64,000 bases of DNA. Origin: JADHMP01 sp964386915 (lineage in GTDB: Bacteria > Bacteroidota > Bacteroidia > Flavobacteriales > Flavobacteriaceae). A program made the translations under genes and the position numbers. The notes beneath the pieces are model-generated. The model worked only from the letters and a program-made list of their open reading frames with translations. It was not told where the DNA came from and made no database searches. The first letter of the stretch is position 1. Each line of letters begins with the position of its first letter. Shown here piece by piece: positions 35,535-43,517 of this stretch. The stretch covers positions 1 to 64,000 of the forward strand of contig CAYLUQ010000009.1 in NCBI GenBank assembly GCA_964386915.1. Reading direction: 5' to 3'.

Positions 35535-37226
35535 ATGGAGAATGAATTTGATGCAATCGTAGTTGGCACCGGTGTCAGTGGCGGTTGGGCAGCAAAAGAA
35601 TTGTGTGAAAAAGGATTGAAAACCTTGGTTTTGGAACGTGGACGTATGTTGAAACACGTTGATGACTACACCACAGCAAATGATGATCCGTGGGATTATC
35701 CTCATGGTGATGTAATCACACAAGAAATTAGACAAAGACAGCCTAAACAAAGTAGAACCGAATATGTAAATAGCATTTCTACTTCTCACCTTTTTGTGGA
35801 TGATCTTAAGCATCCCTACAATGAAGTGCAAAAATTCAATTGGATTCGTGGCTACCATGTAGGAGGTCGCTCCCTAACTTGGGGGAGACAGTCCTATCGC
35901 CTCACCGATTTCGATTTTGGTGCCAATGCTCAAGATGGCGTTGCAGTTGATTGGCCCATTCGCTATAAAGATTTAGCTCCCTGGTATCACTATGTGGAAG
36001 AACACATTGGGGTGAGTGGAGAAAATGTAGGCTTGCCACAATTTCCCGATGGAAATTATTTAAAGCCTATGGAGCTTAACTGTGTGGAAGACGTTCTTAA
36101 AAACGCTGTTAACTCAAAATATAAAGACCGTATTGTTACCATTGGACGGGTTGCCCACATCACAGAGGGCACCAAGCCAGGTGCAGGAAGAATAAATTGT
36201 CAATATCGAAATAGATGCCGAAGAGGATGCCCGTTTGGTGCCTACTTTAGCAGTAATTCTTCTACACTGCCTATGGCAGAAGCAACAGGCAATATGACCC
36301 TACGTCCAAATTCTATTGTGCATGAAGTGCTTTATGATGCCGATAAAAAACGAGCAACTGGAGTTCGCATTATCGATGCCGAAACCAAAGAAGTGATTGA
36401 ATACAAAGCTAAAGTGATCTTCTTATGTGCTTCAGCTGTGGCATCAACTTCTATTTTGATGCAATCCAAGTCAGACCGTTTTCCCAATGGAATGGGGAAC
36501 GACTCTGGTGAATTAGGACATAACCTGATGGACCACCACTTCCAAGTAGGGGCTCAAGGGAGCATGGAAGGTTTTGAAGATAAATATTACACGGGTAGAA
36601 GACCCAACGGTATCTATGTGCCGCGCTTTAGAAACATCGGAGGTGCTACCAACCAAAAAGACTTCATTCGAGGCTATGGCTACCAAGGTGGCGGAGGCCG
36701 AGGTGGTTGGTCTTCTAAAGTTGCTGAATTAGGTTATGGCTCTGAATTTAAAGAAGCCATCACCCAACCAGGTGATTGGTCTTTAGGAATGACTGGATTT
36801 GGTGAGGTGTTGCCTTATCATGAAAACAAAATGGTCTTAGACTACGATAAATTAGACGAATGGGGACTCCCCACCGTAACCTTTGATGCTGGCATTAAAG
36901 AGAATGAACTCAACATGCGTAAAGACATGGCACAGCAAGCCGCCGAAATGCTGGAAGAAGCAGGGGCTAAAAACATTAGAACCTATGACTCTGAATATAT
37001 ATTAGGAAATGGTATTCATGAAATGGGAACTGCTCGAATGGGTCGTGATCCTAAAACCTCTGTGTTAAATGGCAACAACCAAGTGCATGATGTGCCCAAT
37101 GTATTTGTTACCGACGGTGCCGCCATGACTTCAGCAGGAAATGTGAATCCTTCTTTAACTTATATGGCTTTAACAGCTAGAGCAGCAAACTTTGCTGTAG
37201 AAGAATTGAAAAAAATGAATTTATAA
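35535..37226 (+). CDS. GMC-family oxidoreductase (sugar 3-dehydrogenase type, FAD-dependent)
   Basis: This 563-residue flavoprotein has the FAD-binding loop VVGTGVSGGWAAKEL (residues 9-23), GGRSLTWGRQSYRL, a Cys-rich stretch NCQYRNRCRRGCPFG and the catalytic His in GIHEMGTARMG with the C-terminal NVNPSLTYMALT. It lacks a signal peptide and would be carried through the Tat system by its partner, encoded 12 nt downstream. Such pairs oxidise sugars in the periplasm and pass electrons to a c-type cytochrome. Confidence 0.92.
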   Translation: MENEFDAIVVGTGVSGGWAAKELCEKGLKTLVLERGRMLKHVDDYTTANDDPWDYPHGDVITQEIRQRQPKQSRTEYVNSISTSHLFVDDLKHPYNEVQKFNWIRGYHVGGRSLTWGRQSYRLTDFDFGANAQDGVAVDWPIRYKDLAPWYHYVEEHIGVSGENVGLPQFPDGNYLKPMELNCVEDVLKNAVNSKYKDRIVTIGRVAHITEGTKPGAGRINCQYRNRCRRGCPFGAYFSSNSSTLPMAEATGNMTLRPNSIVHEVLYDADKKRATGVRIIDAETKEVIEYKAKVIFLCASAVASTSILMQSKSDRFPNGMGNDSGELGHNLMDHHFQVGAQGSMEGFEDKYYTGRRPNGIYVPRFRNIGGATNQKDFIRGYGYQGGGGRGGWSSKVAELGYGSEFKEAITQPGDWSLGMTGFGEVLPYHENKMVLDYDKLDEWGLPTVTFDAGIKENELNMRKDMAQQAAEMLEEAGAKNIRTYDSEYILGNGIHEMGTARMGRDPKTSVLNGNNQVHDVPNVFVTDGAAMTSAGNVNPSLTYMALTARAANFAVEELKKMNL

Positions 37227-37238
37227 AACCAATAACAA

Positions 37239-37814
37239 TTGAAAATGGATAGAAGAAAAGCATTGCAAAATATGGGATGGGGACTTGGCGCAGTAGCGGC
37301 CACTCCCGCCCTTTCAAGTCTCTTTCAAAGTTGTCAAACCACACCCACGTGGACACCAAAGTTTTTTGCGTCTTCCCAGTGGAATATGATCAATGAATTG
37401 ATGGAACTCATCATTCCCGAAACCGAAATTCCCGGAGCAAAATCGTTGAAGTTGGCCGCCTTCTCAGACGCATATATAGCAGCTGTGATGGATGAAAAAC
37501 AGCAACAAGATGTCCAAAGTGCAGTAGATGCCTTTGAAGCACAAACCCTTAAGGATACTGGAAAAAGTTCTCTTGATGCGGTGAGTGTTGAAGAATTTGA
37601 TCAGCAATTGGCCAAATATCTTAAAGGAAAAACCCCTGAAGGAGAAGAAGCCGCTGCAGGCTTTGCCCAACAACTTAGGAGTTTTGCAGTAAGAGCCTTC
37701 AAGACCAATGAATTTATTGGTGAGCAAGTAATGGCCTATGCTCCCGTTCCTGGGGAACAAAAAGGCTGTGTTGACCTAATGGAAACTACCGGCGGAAAAG
37801 CCTGGTCTTTATAG
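37239..37814 (+). CDS. Gluconate 2-dehydrogenase subunit 3 family protein
   Basis: This 191-residue protein is the small subunit (PF13618 type) of a GMC dehydrogenase. The leader MDRRKALQNMGWGLGAVAAT carries a twin Arg at positions 3-4 and a lipobox-like Cys30 (LFQSC). It should escort the folded GMC subunit across the inner membrane and anchor it. The helical body includes NELMELIIPETEIPGAKSLK, a family hallmark. Its stop overlaps the convergent cytochrome gene by 6 nt. Confidence 0.9.
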   Translation: MKMDRRKALQNMGWGLGAVAATPALSSLFQSCQTTPTWTPKFFASSQWNMINELMELIIPETEIPGAKSLKLAAFSDAYIAAVMDEKQQQDVQSAVDAFEAQTLKDTGKSSLDAVSVEEFDQQLAKYLKGKTPEGEEAAAGFAQQLRSFAVRAFKTNEFIGEQVMAYAPVPGEQKGCVDLMETTGGKAWSL

Positions 37815-38291
37815 GGTTCGTAAATATTCGGTGATGGCTCTCGCCTCTTCTTGAGAGAGATTTTGATTAATCATCATCACATTATTATAGGCAACAAGCA
37901 GGGCTTTAGCAATAGGGTCCTGCTTGAGCATTTCTGTAGGGTTTAATAACATATTCATGACCCACTCCGGACTGCGTCTTTCAAAAACTCCTTGCATAGC
38001 CGGGCCAATCAATTTTCTGTTGGGCATGTGGCAAGCCGTACATTTTTGCTTAAAATAGGTTTCACCTGTGGCAGCCAACGTTGCATCAATGTTTTCTGGC
38101 CATTCCATTTCTGTAATTGGACCCACTCCTTTATTCTCTAAATCTACCGGCACAGCATCGCTACTCTTAGCTCCGGTAGTCTTTTTTTCTTCTTTTTGGG
38201 TGCGGTTATATTCAAATCCTTTTTTTTCTTTGGGGCTATCTCCACAACTCATTAACAACCCTAAAATAAATACACCTATAATTTTTTTCAT
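37809..38291 (-). CDS. c-type cytochrome lipoprotein
   Basis: This 160-residue protein has a lipoprotein leader (KKIIGVFILGLLMSC, Cys16), a linker of about 50 residues rich in Lys, Glu and Ser, and one class I cytochrome c domain with heme motif C84-T-A-C87-H88 (FKQKCTACHMPNR). It could accept electrons from the adjacent GMC dehydrogenase and pass them to the respiratory chain. It faces the GMC operon tail to tail rather than sharing its transcript. Confidence 0.9.
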   Translation of the reverse strand: MKKIIGVFILGLLMSCGDSPKEKKGFEYNRTQKEEKKTTGAKSSDAVPVDLENKGVGPITEMEWPENIDATLAATGETYFKQKCTACHMPNRKLIGPAMQGVFERRSPEWVMNMLLNPTEMLKQDPIAKALLVAYNNVMMINQNLSQEEARAITEYLRTL

Positions 38292-38302
38292 TCGTTTAAT
38301 TT

Positions 38303-38335
38303 TTGCTAAAAATAGAAAAAGAATAGCTTTATCAA
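38303..38335. promoter_or_regulatory. Interlocked divergent near-consensus promoters
   Basis: Plus strand: TTG (38303-38305), 18 bp, TAGCTTTA (38324-38331). Minus strand: TTG (38335-38333), 18 bp, TATTTTTA (38314-38307). Each -7 box differs from TAnnTTTG only in the last base. They would drive the thioesterase and cytochrome c genes and overlap, so they cannot both be occupied. Confidence 0.5.
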
Positions 38336-38346
38336 AAAATTAAATT

Positions 38347-38826
38347 TTGTTTTTAAAATCTTTTGAAATACGATGGAATGACTTGGATGCCAATCGGCAC
38401 CTCGCCAATGTAACCTATTTAGGCTATGCCTCAGAAACCCGCATGGCCCTACTCAACTCCTTGGGTCTCACCCACAAAAGCTTAATCAAAATGGGCTTAG
38501 GGCCCATTATTTTTAATGAAAGTCTCACTTATTTTAAGGAGGTACTGCCCGATGATGAAATTCGTGTTTCTTGTGAGCTCGCCGGTTTAAGCCAACACGG
38601 CACCTTTTTTTCTTTTCGGCATAATTACTACAACCAAGAAGGGAAAAACGTGGCCCGATGTCAAATGATGGGTGGCTGGATAGACCTTAAAACTCGAAAA
38701 CTAGCAGCCCTCCCCCAAGAACTTTGGCAACATTTTGACACCCTGCCCAAAACTGAAGATTTTAGAAGTTTATCCCCTGCCGATACCCGAATAGAAGGAA
38801 TAAAACCTCAGGATTTGGAGTCTTAA
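38347..38826 (+). CDS. Acyl-CoA thioesterase (hotdog fold), TTG start
   Basis: This 159-residue single hotdog domain has the 4HBT hallmark IRWNDLDANRHLANVTYL near the N-terminus. An in-frame TAA at 38341-38343 rules out an upstream ATG, so a TTG at 38347 (or ATT at 38344) must be the start. The protein then begins exactly where the fold does. It probably hydrolyses acyl-CoA or acyl-ACP; chain length is unknown. Confidence 0.85.
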   Translation: MFLKSFEIRWNDLDANRHLANVTYLGYASETRMALLNSLGLTHKSLIKMGLGPIIFNESLTYFKEVLPDDEIRVSCELAGLSQHGTFFSFRHNYYNQEGKNVARCQMMGGWIDLKTRKLAALPQELWQHFDTLPKTEDFRSLSPADTRIEGIKPQDLES

Positions 38827-38841
38827 GAAAAGATATCGAGG

Positions 38842-39744
38842 CTAGACCATGGTAGCTGTTTTCCGCTTTTTGGAAACTAGATAAACCCCTAAAAAAACCA
38901 TTAAACAGGCCACAACTTTCACCCAATCTAATTGATCATTACCGGTTGCTAAAGCATAAAGAATCGCCAATATAGGCTGTAAATAGGTGAAGGCACCAAT
39001 GGTAGTGGCGTTTAGGGCTTTAAGGGCAAATACATTGAGCAAATAAGCAAAAAAAGTAGTGCCAATAACCACATAGGCCATGCGCCAAAGGGCATCAAAG
39101 GGCAAGTTAGACCAATCAACTTCCAAAAACTCTTCAACGGTGATGGGAAATGTTAAAATGATGCCTATGGGAAAAATCCATTTCATTAAAGTGACGGTAT
39201 GGTATTTTTGGGTGAGGGGCTTGATAATTACCAAATAGGCTCCAAAGCAAGAGGCATTGATGAGCAACATAATGTTGCCCAAGGGAATATTTGGCGCATT
39301 GGGAACCAAGCTAGGGGCATTATTAAACACTAGGGCCAAAGCACCAATAAACCCCAAAACGATACCCATAACTTTAAGGGTTGTGAGCCGCTCTTTTAGA
39401 AAAATAGCAGACAGTATTAGGATGATGATGGGTGTGAGGGTTACAATCACCCCACTGTTGATGGGAGTAGAAAGTTCTAGCCCTTTAAAAAACATCAACA
39501 TATTGATGCACATGCCAAAAAGAGCAGCAAAAAAAAGCCTCTTAAAATCCTTTTTGGCAATTCGCTCTTTGGGAAAAAAAGGACTCACCGCCCAAAACAA
39601 AAGGCTAGCACCCACAACCCGCAACATGATAAAGCCAAAAGCACCAATGTGATGGGGCATCACCACTTTTGCCACCGTATGATTGAGTCCATAGATGGTG
39701 GTGGCTGCTAATGCAGCCAAAAGGGCTAGGGTTCTATTGTTCAT
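38842..39744 (-). CDS. EamA/DMT-superfamily transporter
   Basis: This 300-residue inner-membrane protein has about ten helices in two EamA repeats, with ALAATTIYGLNHTVAKVV at the start, PIIILILSAIFLKERLT closing the first repeat and AYVVIGTTFFAYLLNVFALK and LYALATGNDQLDW in the second. Members export metabolites such as amino acids or nucleosides. The substrate is unknown. It overlaps the ArsC-like gene by 11 nt. Confidence 0.9.
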   Translation of the reverse strand: MNNRTLALLAALAATTIYGLNHTVAKVVMPHHIGAFGFIMLRVVGASLLFWAVSPFFPKERIAKKDFKRLFFAALFGMCINMLMFFKGLELSTPINSGVIVTLTPIIILILSAIFLKERLTTLKVMGIVLGFIGALALVFNNAPSLVPNAPNIPLGNIMLLINASCFGAYLVIIKPLTQKYHTVTLMKWIFPIGIILTFPITVEEFLEVDWSNLPFDALWRMAYVVIGTTFFAYLLNVFALKALNATTIGAFTYLQPILAILYALATGNDQLDWVKVVACLMVFLGVYLVSKKRKTATMV

Positions 39745-40090
39745 TTAAAAACGTATTGGCAGCGGCAACTACCTTAGGACTATTGCCAACAAATAGTTGG
39801 TCATCATAGCACAAAATGGGTCTTTTTAGAAAGGAATAGTGCTCCAACAAGAGTTTTTTAAAATCTGCTTCTCCTAAGTTTTGATCTTTAAGATTACGTT
39901 GCTTATACAATTGTGCCCGTTTGCTAAACAAGGCTTCATAACTTCCAGCAAGGGTTTTGAGGGTCTCTAATTGAGAGCCATTTAAGGGTGTCTTTTTGAT
40001 GTCCACTTGTTGAATATCTGCTCCCAGAGACAAGCTTTGCATAATGTTTTTACAGGTGGAACAACTACTTAAATAATAAAAAACACGCAT
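39734..40090 (-). CDS. ArsC/Spx-family thioredoxin-fold protein
   Basis: This 118-residue protein has the ArsC-family layout: VFYYLSSCSTCKNIMQ with a CxxC (Cys9 and Cys12), a KTPLN segment, RAQLYK and RPILCYDDQLFVGN. True arsenate reductases use a single Cys plus Arg residues; the CxxC pattern is more like Spx/MgsR. No ars genes are nearby. A redox or stress role is more likely than arsenate resistance. Confidence 0.85.
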   Translation of the reverse strand: MRVFYYLSSCSTCKNIMQSLSLGADIQQVDIKKTPLNGSQLETLKTLAGSYEALFSKRAQLYKQRNLKDQNLGEADFKKLLLEHYSFLKRPILCYDDQLFVGNSPKVVAAANTFLNEQ

Positions 40091-40158
40091 GATATTTAAT
40101 TGATTCTACAAAGAAAATGATTTTTATAGAACAGGAAAGGCATTTCTATAAATTGCAA

Positions 40159-40166
40159 TACCTTTG
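40159..40166 (+). promoter_or_regulatory. -7 promoter box of metB-lpxH-hflX
   Basis: TACCTTTG fits TAnnTTTG, 23 bp before the metB ATG, leaving a short leader. No upstream TTG at consensus spacing was found. Confidence 0.45.
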
Positions 40167-40189
40167 TAGGGGCAATATTTGAACCGTTT

Positions 40190-41341
40190 ATGAAGAAAAA
40201 AATGCATTTCAATAGCGCTGTGATTCACGGAGGACAAGCACCAGACAAAGCCTATGGAGCCGTGATGCCACCTATATATCAAACCTCTACCTATGCCCAA
40301 ACAACCCCGGGAGGACATCAAGGATTTGAATATAGCCGCACCCACAACCCCACACGAAAAGCACTTGAGCAAGCTTTAGCTAGCATTGAAGAAGGAACCT
40401 ATGGACTGGCATTTGCCTCTGGTTTAGCTGCCATGGATGCCGTTTTAAAACTCCTACAACCCGGAGATGAAGTGGTGTCTACCAACGATCTCTATGGAGG
40501 TTCTTATCGTTTGTTTACCAAAGTTTTTGAGCCACTGGGCATTTCCTTTCGATTTGTGGGCATGCAAAACACTGAAACTATTGCTGCTGCTCTCACCAAA
40601 AAAACCAAACTCATCTGGGTCGAAACTCCCACCAATCCCATGATGCAGGTAGCGGACATTAAAGCCATTGCCCAACTAGCACAACAGCATAAGATTCTGT
40701 TGGCAGTAGACAATACGTTTGCTTCTCCCTATTTGCAGCAACCCTTAACCCTTGGTGCTGACATTGTGATGCATTCTGCCACTAAATATTTAGGAGGGCA
40801 TTCCGATTTGATTTTAGGAAGCTTGGTGGTTAACGATGAAACCCTTGCTGAACGCTTAGCCTTCATTCAAAATGCAAGTGGAGCAGTGCCCGGACCTATG
40901 GATTGTTTCTTAACCCTAAGGGGCATAAAAACCTTAGCCGTTCGTATGCAACGACATTGCGAAAATGCAGCCGCCATTGCGCACTATTTAAAAAAGCATC
41001 CCAAAATTGAAAAAGTATATTGGCCCGGTTTTGAAGAACACCCCAATCACGAGGTGGCCAAAAAACAGATGAAAGATTTTGGCGGAATGCTTTCATTTGT
41101 TACAAAAGGAGCCGATTATACCGCTGCTATCCAAATTGTGGAACGCTTGGAACTATTCACATTAGCCGAATCTTTGGGTGGTGTTGAAAGTTTAGCAGGA
41201 CATCCCGCAAGTATGACACATGCCTCTATTCCTAAAGCCGTTCGAGAAGAAAGTGGTGTGGTTGATGCCTTAATTCGCCTGAGTGTGGGCATTGAAAACA
41301 TTGATGATTTAATTGCTGACTTGGAGCAGGCAATTGGATAA
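40190..41341 (+). CDS. metB: Cystathionine gamma-synthase / trans-sulfuration PLP enzyme
   Basis: This 383-residue PLP enzyme of the Cys/Met metabolism family has YGAVMPPIYQTSTYAQ near the N-terminus, YSRTHNPTRKALE and the PLP-lysine motif SATKYLGGHSDLILG near residue 199, followed by SLGGVESLAGHPASMTHA. The family includes cystathionine gamma-synthase, gamma-lyase and O-acetylhomoserine sulfhydrylase. Length and motifs favour gamma-synthase or lyase, and no other met gene lies near to decide. It leads the operon, 1 nt before lpxH. Confidence 0.88.
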   Translation: MKKKMHFNSAVIHGGQAPDKAYGAVMPPIYQTSTYAQTTPGGHQGFEYSRTHNPTRKALEQALASIEEGTYGLAFASGLAAMDAVLKLLQPGDEVVSTNDLYGGSYRLFTKVFEPLGISFRFVGMQNTETIAAALTKKTKLIWVETPTNPMMQVADIKAIAQLAQQHKILLAVDNTFASPYLQQPLTLGADIVMHSATKYLGGHSDLILGSLVVNDETLAERLAFIQNASGAVPGPMDCFLTLRGIKTLAVRMQRHCENAAAIAHYLKKHPKIEKVYWPGFEEHPNHEVAKKQMKDFGGMLSFVTKGADYTAAIQIVERLELFTLAESLGGVESLAGHPASMTHASIPKAVREESGVVDALIRLSVGIENIDDLIADLEQAIG

Positions 41342-41342
41342 G

Positions 41343-42110
41343 ATGGAACTTTCCAAAAACAAAAAAATATTCTTTGCTTCCGATCAACATTTTGGAGCAC
41401 CAACCCTAGAAGCCAGCAAAAAAAGAGAAAAATATTTTATAGCCTGGTTAGAGGCTATAGCCCCCCAAGCACAAGCCCTCTATTTGTTAGGTGATCTTTT
41501 TGATTTTTGGGTGGAATATAAAAAAGTAGTGCCTAAAGGCCATGTGCGCATTTTAGGCAAGCTCGCTCAACTTGTTGACGCTGGTCTTCACATTGAGTAT
41601 TTTGTGGGCAACCACGATTTATGGATGAAGGGCTATTTTGAAGAAGAATTGGGAATTGCTGTTCACCACCAACCCCAAGAAATGCAATGGAATAATACAA
41701 CCTTTTTAGTGGGTCATGGTGACGGTTTGGGCCCGGGAGACTGGGGCTATAAACAAATGAAAAAAGTGTTTACCAATCCACTAGCACAAGCTCTTTTTAG
41801 AGCTATTCCCTCACGTTGGGGCATTTCATTAGGGCAATATTTATCGCTTAAAAACAAACTGATTTCCGGACAAGAAGCCCCCCAATTTTTAGGCGAAAAG
41901 AAAGAATGGTTGGTGCAATATTGTTTAGAAAAGCAACAAGAAAAGCAACGTGATTATTATATTTTTGGACACCGTCATCTACCTTTAAATATTCCTTTAA
42001 CGCAGGGTGCTAACTACCTCAATCTTGGAGATTGGTTGTCTCACAATACCTATGCCGTTTTTGATGGCACTACCACAGAACTAAAAACATGGACTTCCCC
42101 CAATGATTGA
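41343..42110 (+). CDS. lpxH: UDP-2,3-diacylglucosamine diphosphatase
   Basis: It cleaves the pyrophosphate of UDP-2,3-diacylglucosamine to give lipid X in lipid A synthesis. Calcineurin-type metal motifs are all present: FFASDQHFGAP, LLGDLFDFW, VGNHDLWM, GHGDGLGPGDWG and FGHRHLP. The 255-residue protein starts at 41343 (MELSKNKK), 1 nt after metB. It overlaps hflX by 8 nt. Confidence 0.93.
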   Translation: MELSKNKKIFFASDQHFGAPTLEASKKREKYFIAWLEAIAPQAQALYLLGDLFDFWVEYKKVVPKGHVRILGKLAQLVDAGLHIEYFVGNHDLWMKGYFEEELGIAVHHQPQEMQWNNTTFLVGHGDGLGPGDWGYKQMKKVFTNPLAQALFRAIPSRWGISLGQYLSLKNKLISGQEAPQFLGEKKEWLVQYCLEKQQEKQRDYYIFGHRHLPLNIPLTQGANYLNLGDWLSHNTYAVFDGTTTELKTWTSPND

Positions 42111-43314
42111 AGAAAAAACATTTGAGTTAGAAAAAACCATTTTAGTGGGTGTGATTCACTCTAATCAAGACGGAGCACAATCCAAAGAATATTTAGACGA
42201 ATTAGCATTTTTAGCACATACCGCTGGTGGGATGGTTTGCCAACGTTTTGTTCAACGTATTGATCTGCCTCATCCTAAAACCTTTATTGGTTCGGGTAAA
42301 ATGGAAGAAGTGGCAACCTATGTGAAAGAGAATGAAATTACTACTGTCATTTTTGATGATGAATTATCGCCCGCCCAACAAGGTAATATTGAAAAACTTT
42401 TACGCTGTAAAATTTTAGATAGAACAGGGCTGATTTTAGACATTTTTGCCCAACGTGCCCAAACCAGCTATGCCCGCACTCAAGTGGAATTAGCACAATA
42501 TGAATATTTATTGCCTCGATTGAAGGGGCTATGGACCCACCTTGAACGCCAACGAGGAGGAATTGGAATGCGAGGGCCCGGTGAAACCGAAATTGAAACT
42601 GACCGACGAATTGTGCGTGATAAAATTGCCCTTTTGAAAAAAAAGTTGTTGGTCATAGACAAGCAAATGGCCACTCAAAGAGGTAACCGTGGGGCCTTAG
42701 TTCGAGTGGCCTTGGTAGGCTATACAAACGTAGGAAAATCAACCTTAATGAATGTTGTGGCCAAAAGCCAAGTGTTTGCAGAAAACAAACTCTTTGCCAC
42801 CTTAGACACCACCGTGCGAAAAGTGGTAGTGGGCAACCTTCCTTTTTTACTGAGTGATACGGTTGGATTTATTCGAAAATTACCCACTCAATTAGTAGAA
42901 TCTTTCAAAAGCACGCTTGATGAAGTAAAGGAAGCCGATTTGCTCTTGCATGTTGTAGATATTGCCCATCCTAATTTTGAAGCTCATATTGAATCGGTCA
43001 ATCAAATCTTAAAAGAAATAGATTGCCTCGATAAACCTACTCTGATAGTGTTTAACAAGATAGACGCCTACCAATCCGAACCCTGGGATGAAACCGATCT
43101 CATGACGCAAAGAACCCCTCAGCACTATAGCCTTGAAGAATGGGAGCAAACTTGGATGCATCGCATGAACGGACAGGCTTTATTTATCTCGGCTTTGAGT
43201 AAAGAAAATTTGGAAACTTTTCGAACAAGAGTCTATCAAGAAGTGCGAAAAATTCACATCACACGCTTCCCTTATAACCATTTTCTCTATCCAGAAATTG
43301 CCGAAGAGGAATAA
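42103..43314 (+). CDS. hflX: GTPase HflX
   Basis: This 403-residue GTPase rescues or splits stalled ribosomes. It has the HflX N-domain (KTFIGSGKMEEV, IFDDELSPAQQGNIEK) and the glycine linker RQRGGIGMRGPGETEIETD. The G domain has G1 VGYTNVGKSTL near residue 205, G3 LSDTVGFIRKLP and G4 VFNKID. It is the last gene of the operon, and a palindromic repeat follows. Confidence 0.96.
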   Translation: MIEEKTFELEKTILVGVIHSNQDGAQSKEYLDELAFLAHTAGGMVCQRFVQRIDLPHPKTFIGSGKMEEVATYVKENEITTVIFDDELSPAQQGNIEKLLRCKILDRTGLILDIFAQRAQTSYARTQVELAQYEYLLPRLKGLWTHLERQRGGIGMRGPGETEIETDRRIVRDKIALLKKKLLVIDKQMATQRGNRGALVRVALVGYTNVGKSTLMNVVAKSQVFAENKLFATLDTTVRKVVVGNLPFLLSDTVGFIRKLPTQLVESFKSTLDEVKEADLLLHVVDIAHPNFEAHIESVNQILKEIDCLDKPTLIVFNKIDAYQSEPWDETDLMTQRTPQHYSLEEWEQTWMHRMNGQALFISALSKENLETFRTRVYQEVRKIHITRFPYNHFLYPEIAEEE

Positions 43315-43340
43315 TCTACTCCTGCCAATCAAATTTTGAT

Positions 43341-43448
43341 TTCCCCTCTTAGTAGAGGGCAGAAAAGAATTCCCCCCTACTAAGGGGGAACGAAAAATAC
43401 ACCCCCCTGATTTTACTTTGCAAAATCTTTCCCCCTCCCACTGGAGGC
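43341..43448. repeat. Palindromic intergenic element, copy 2 (composite)
   Basis: This region repeats blocks of copy 1 in the opposite orientation. The segment ACACCCCCCTGATTTT, then ACTTTGCAAAATCTTTCCCC (43400-43434), matches the reverse complement of copy 1 with one change that turns a G-C stem pair into A-C. Two further palindromic blocks, CCCCTCTTAGTAGAGGG (43343-43359) and TTCCCCC / GGGGGAA (43370-43390), lie beside it. No coding frame is present. Confidence 0.75.
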
Positions 43449-43517
43449 TAAAGAGAAGTTAGTGGACGATAGTCTCCTATCATTCATAACTCACCAAAAA
43501 GAGTAAGAAAAAAAGTG

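Noticed and set aside
35463..35858. 131-residue minus-strand frame under the GMC dehydrogenase start
   Set aside because: It lies opposite a conserved FAD-binding domain and has no recognisable feature of its own.
39257..39652. 131-residue frame opposite the EamA transporter gene
   Set aside because: It is the antisense of a membrane protein gene with strong family motifs, has no ribosome-binding context, and its composition is a shadow.
39734..40090. Arsenate resistance gene
   Set aside because: The ArsC-like protein has a CxxC and no ars operon nearby, so calling it an arsenate reductase is not justified.
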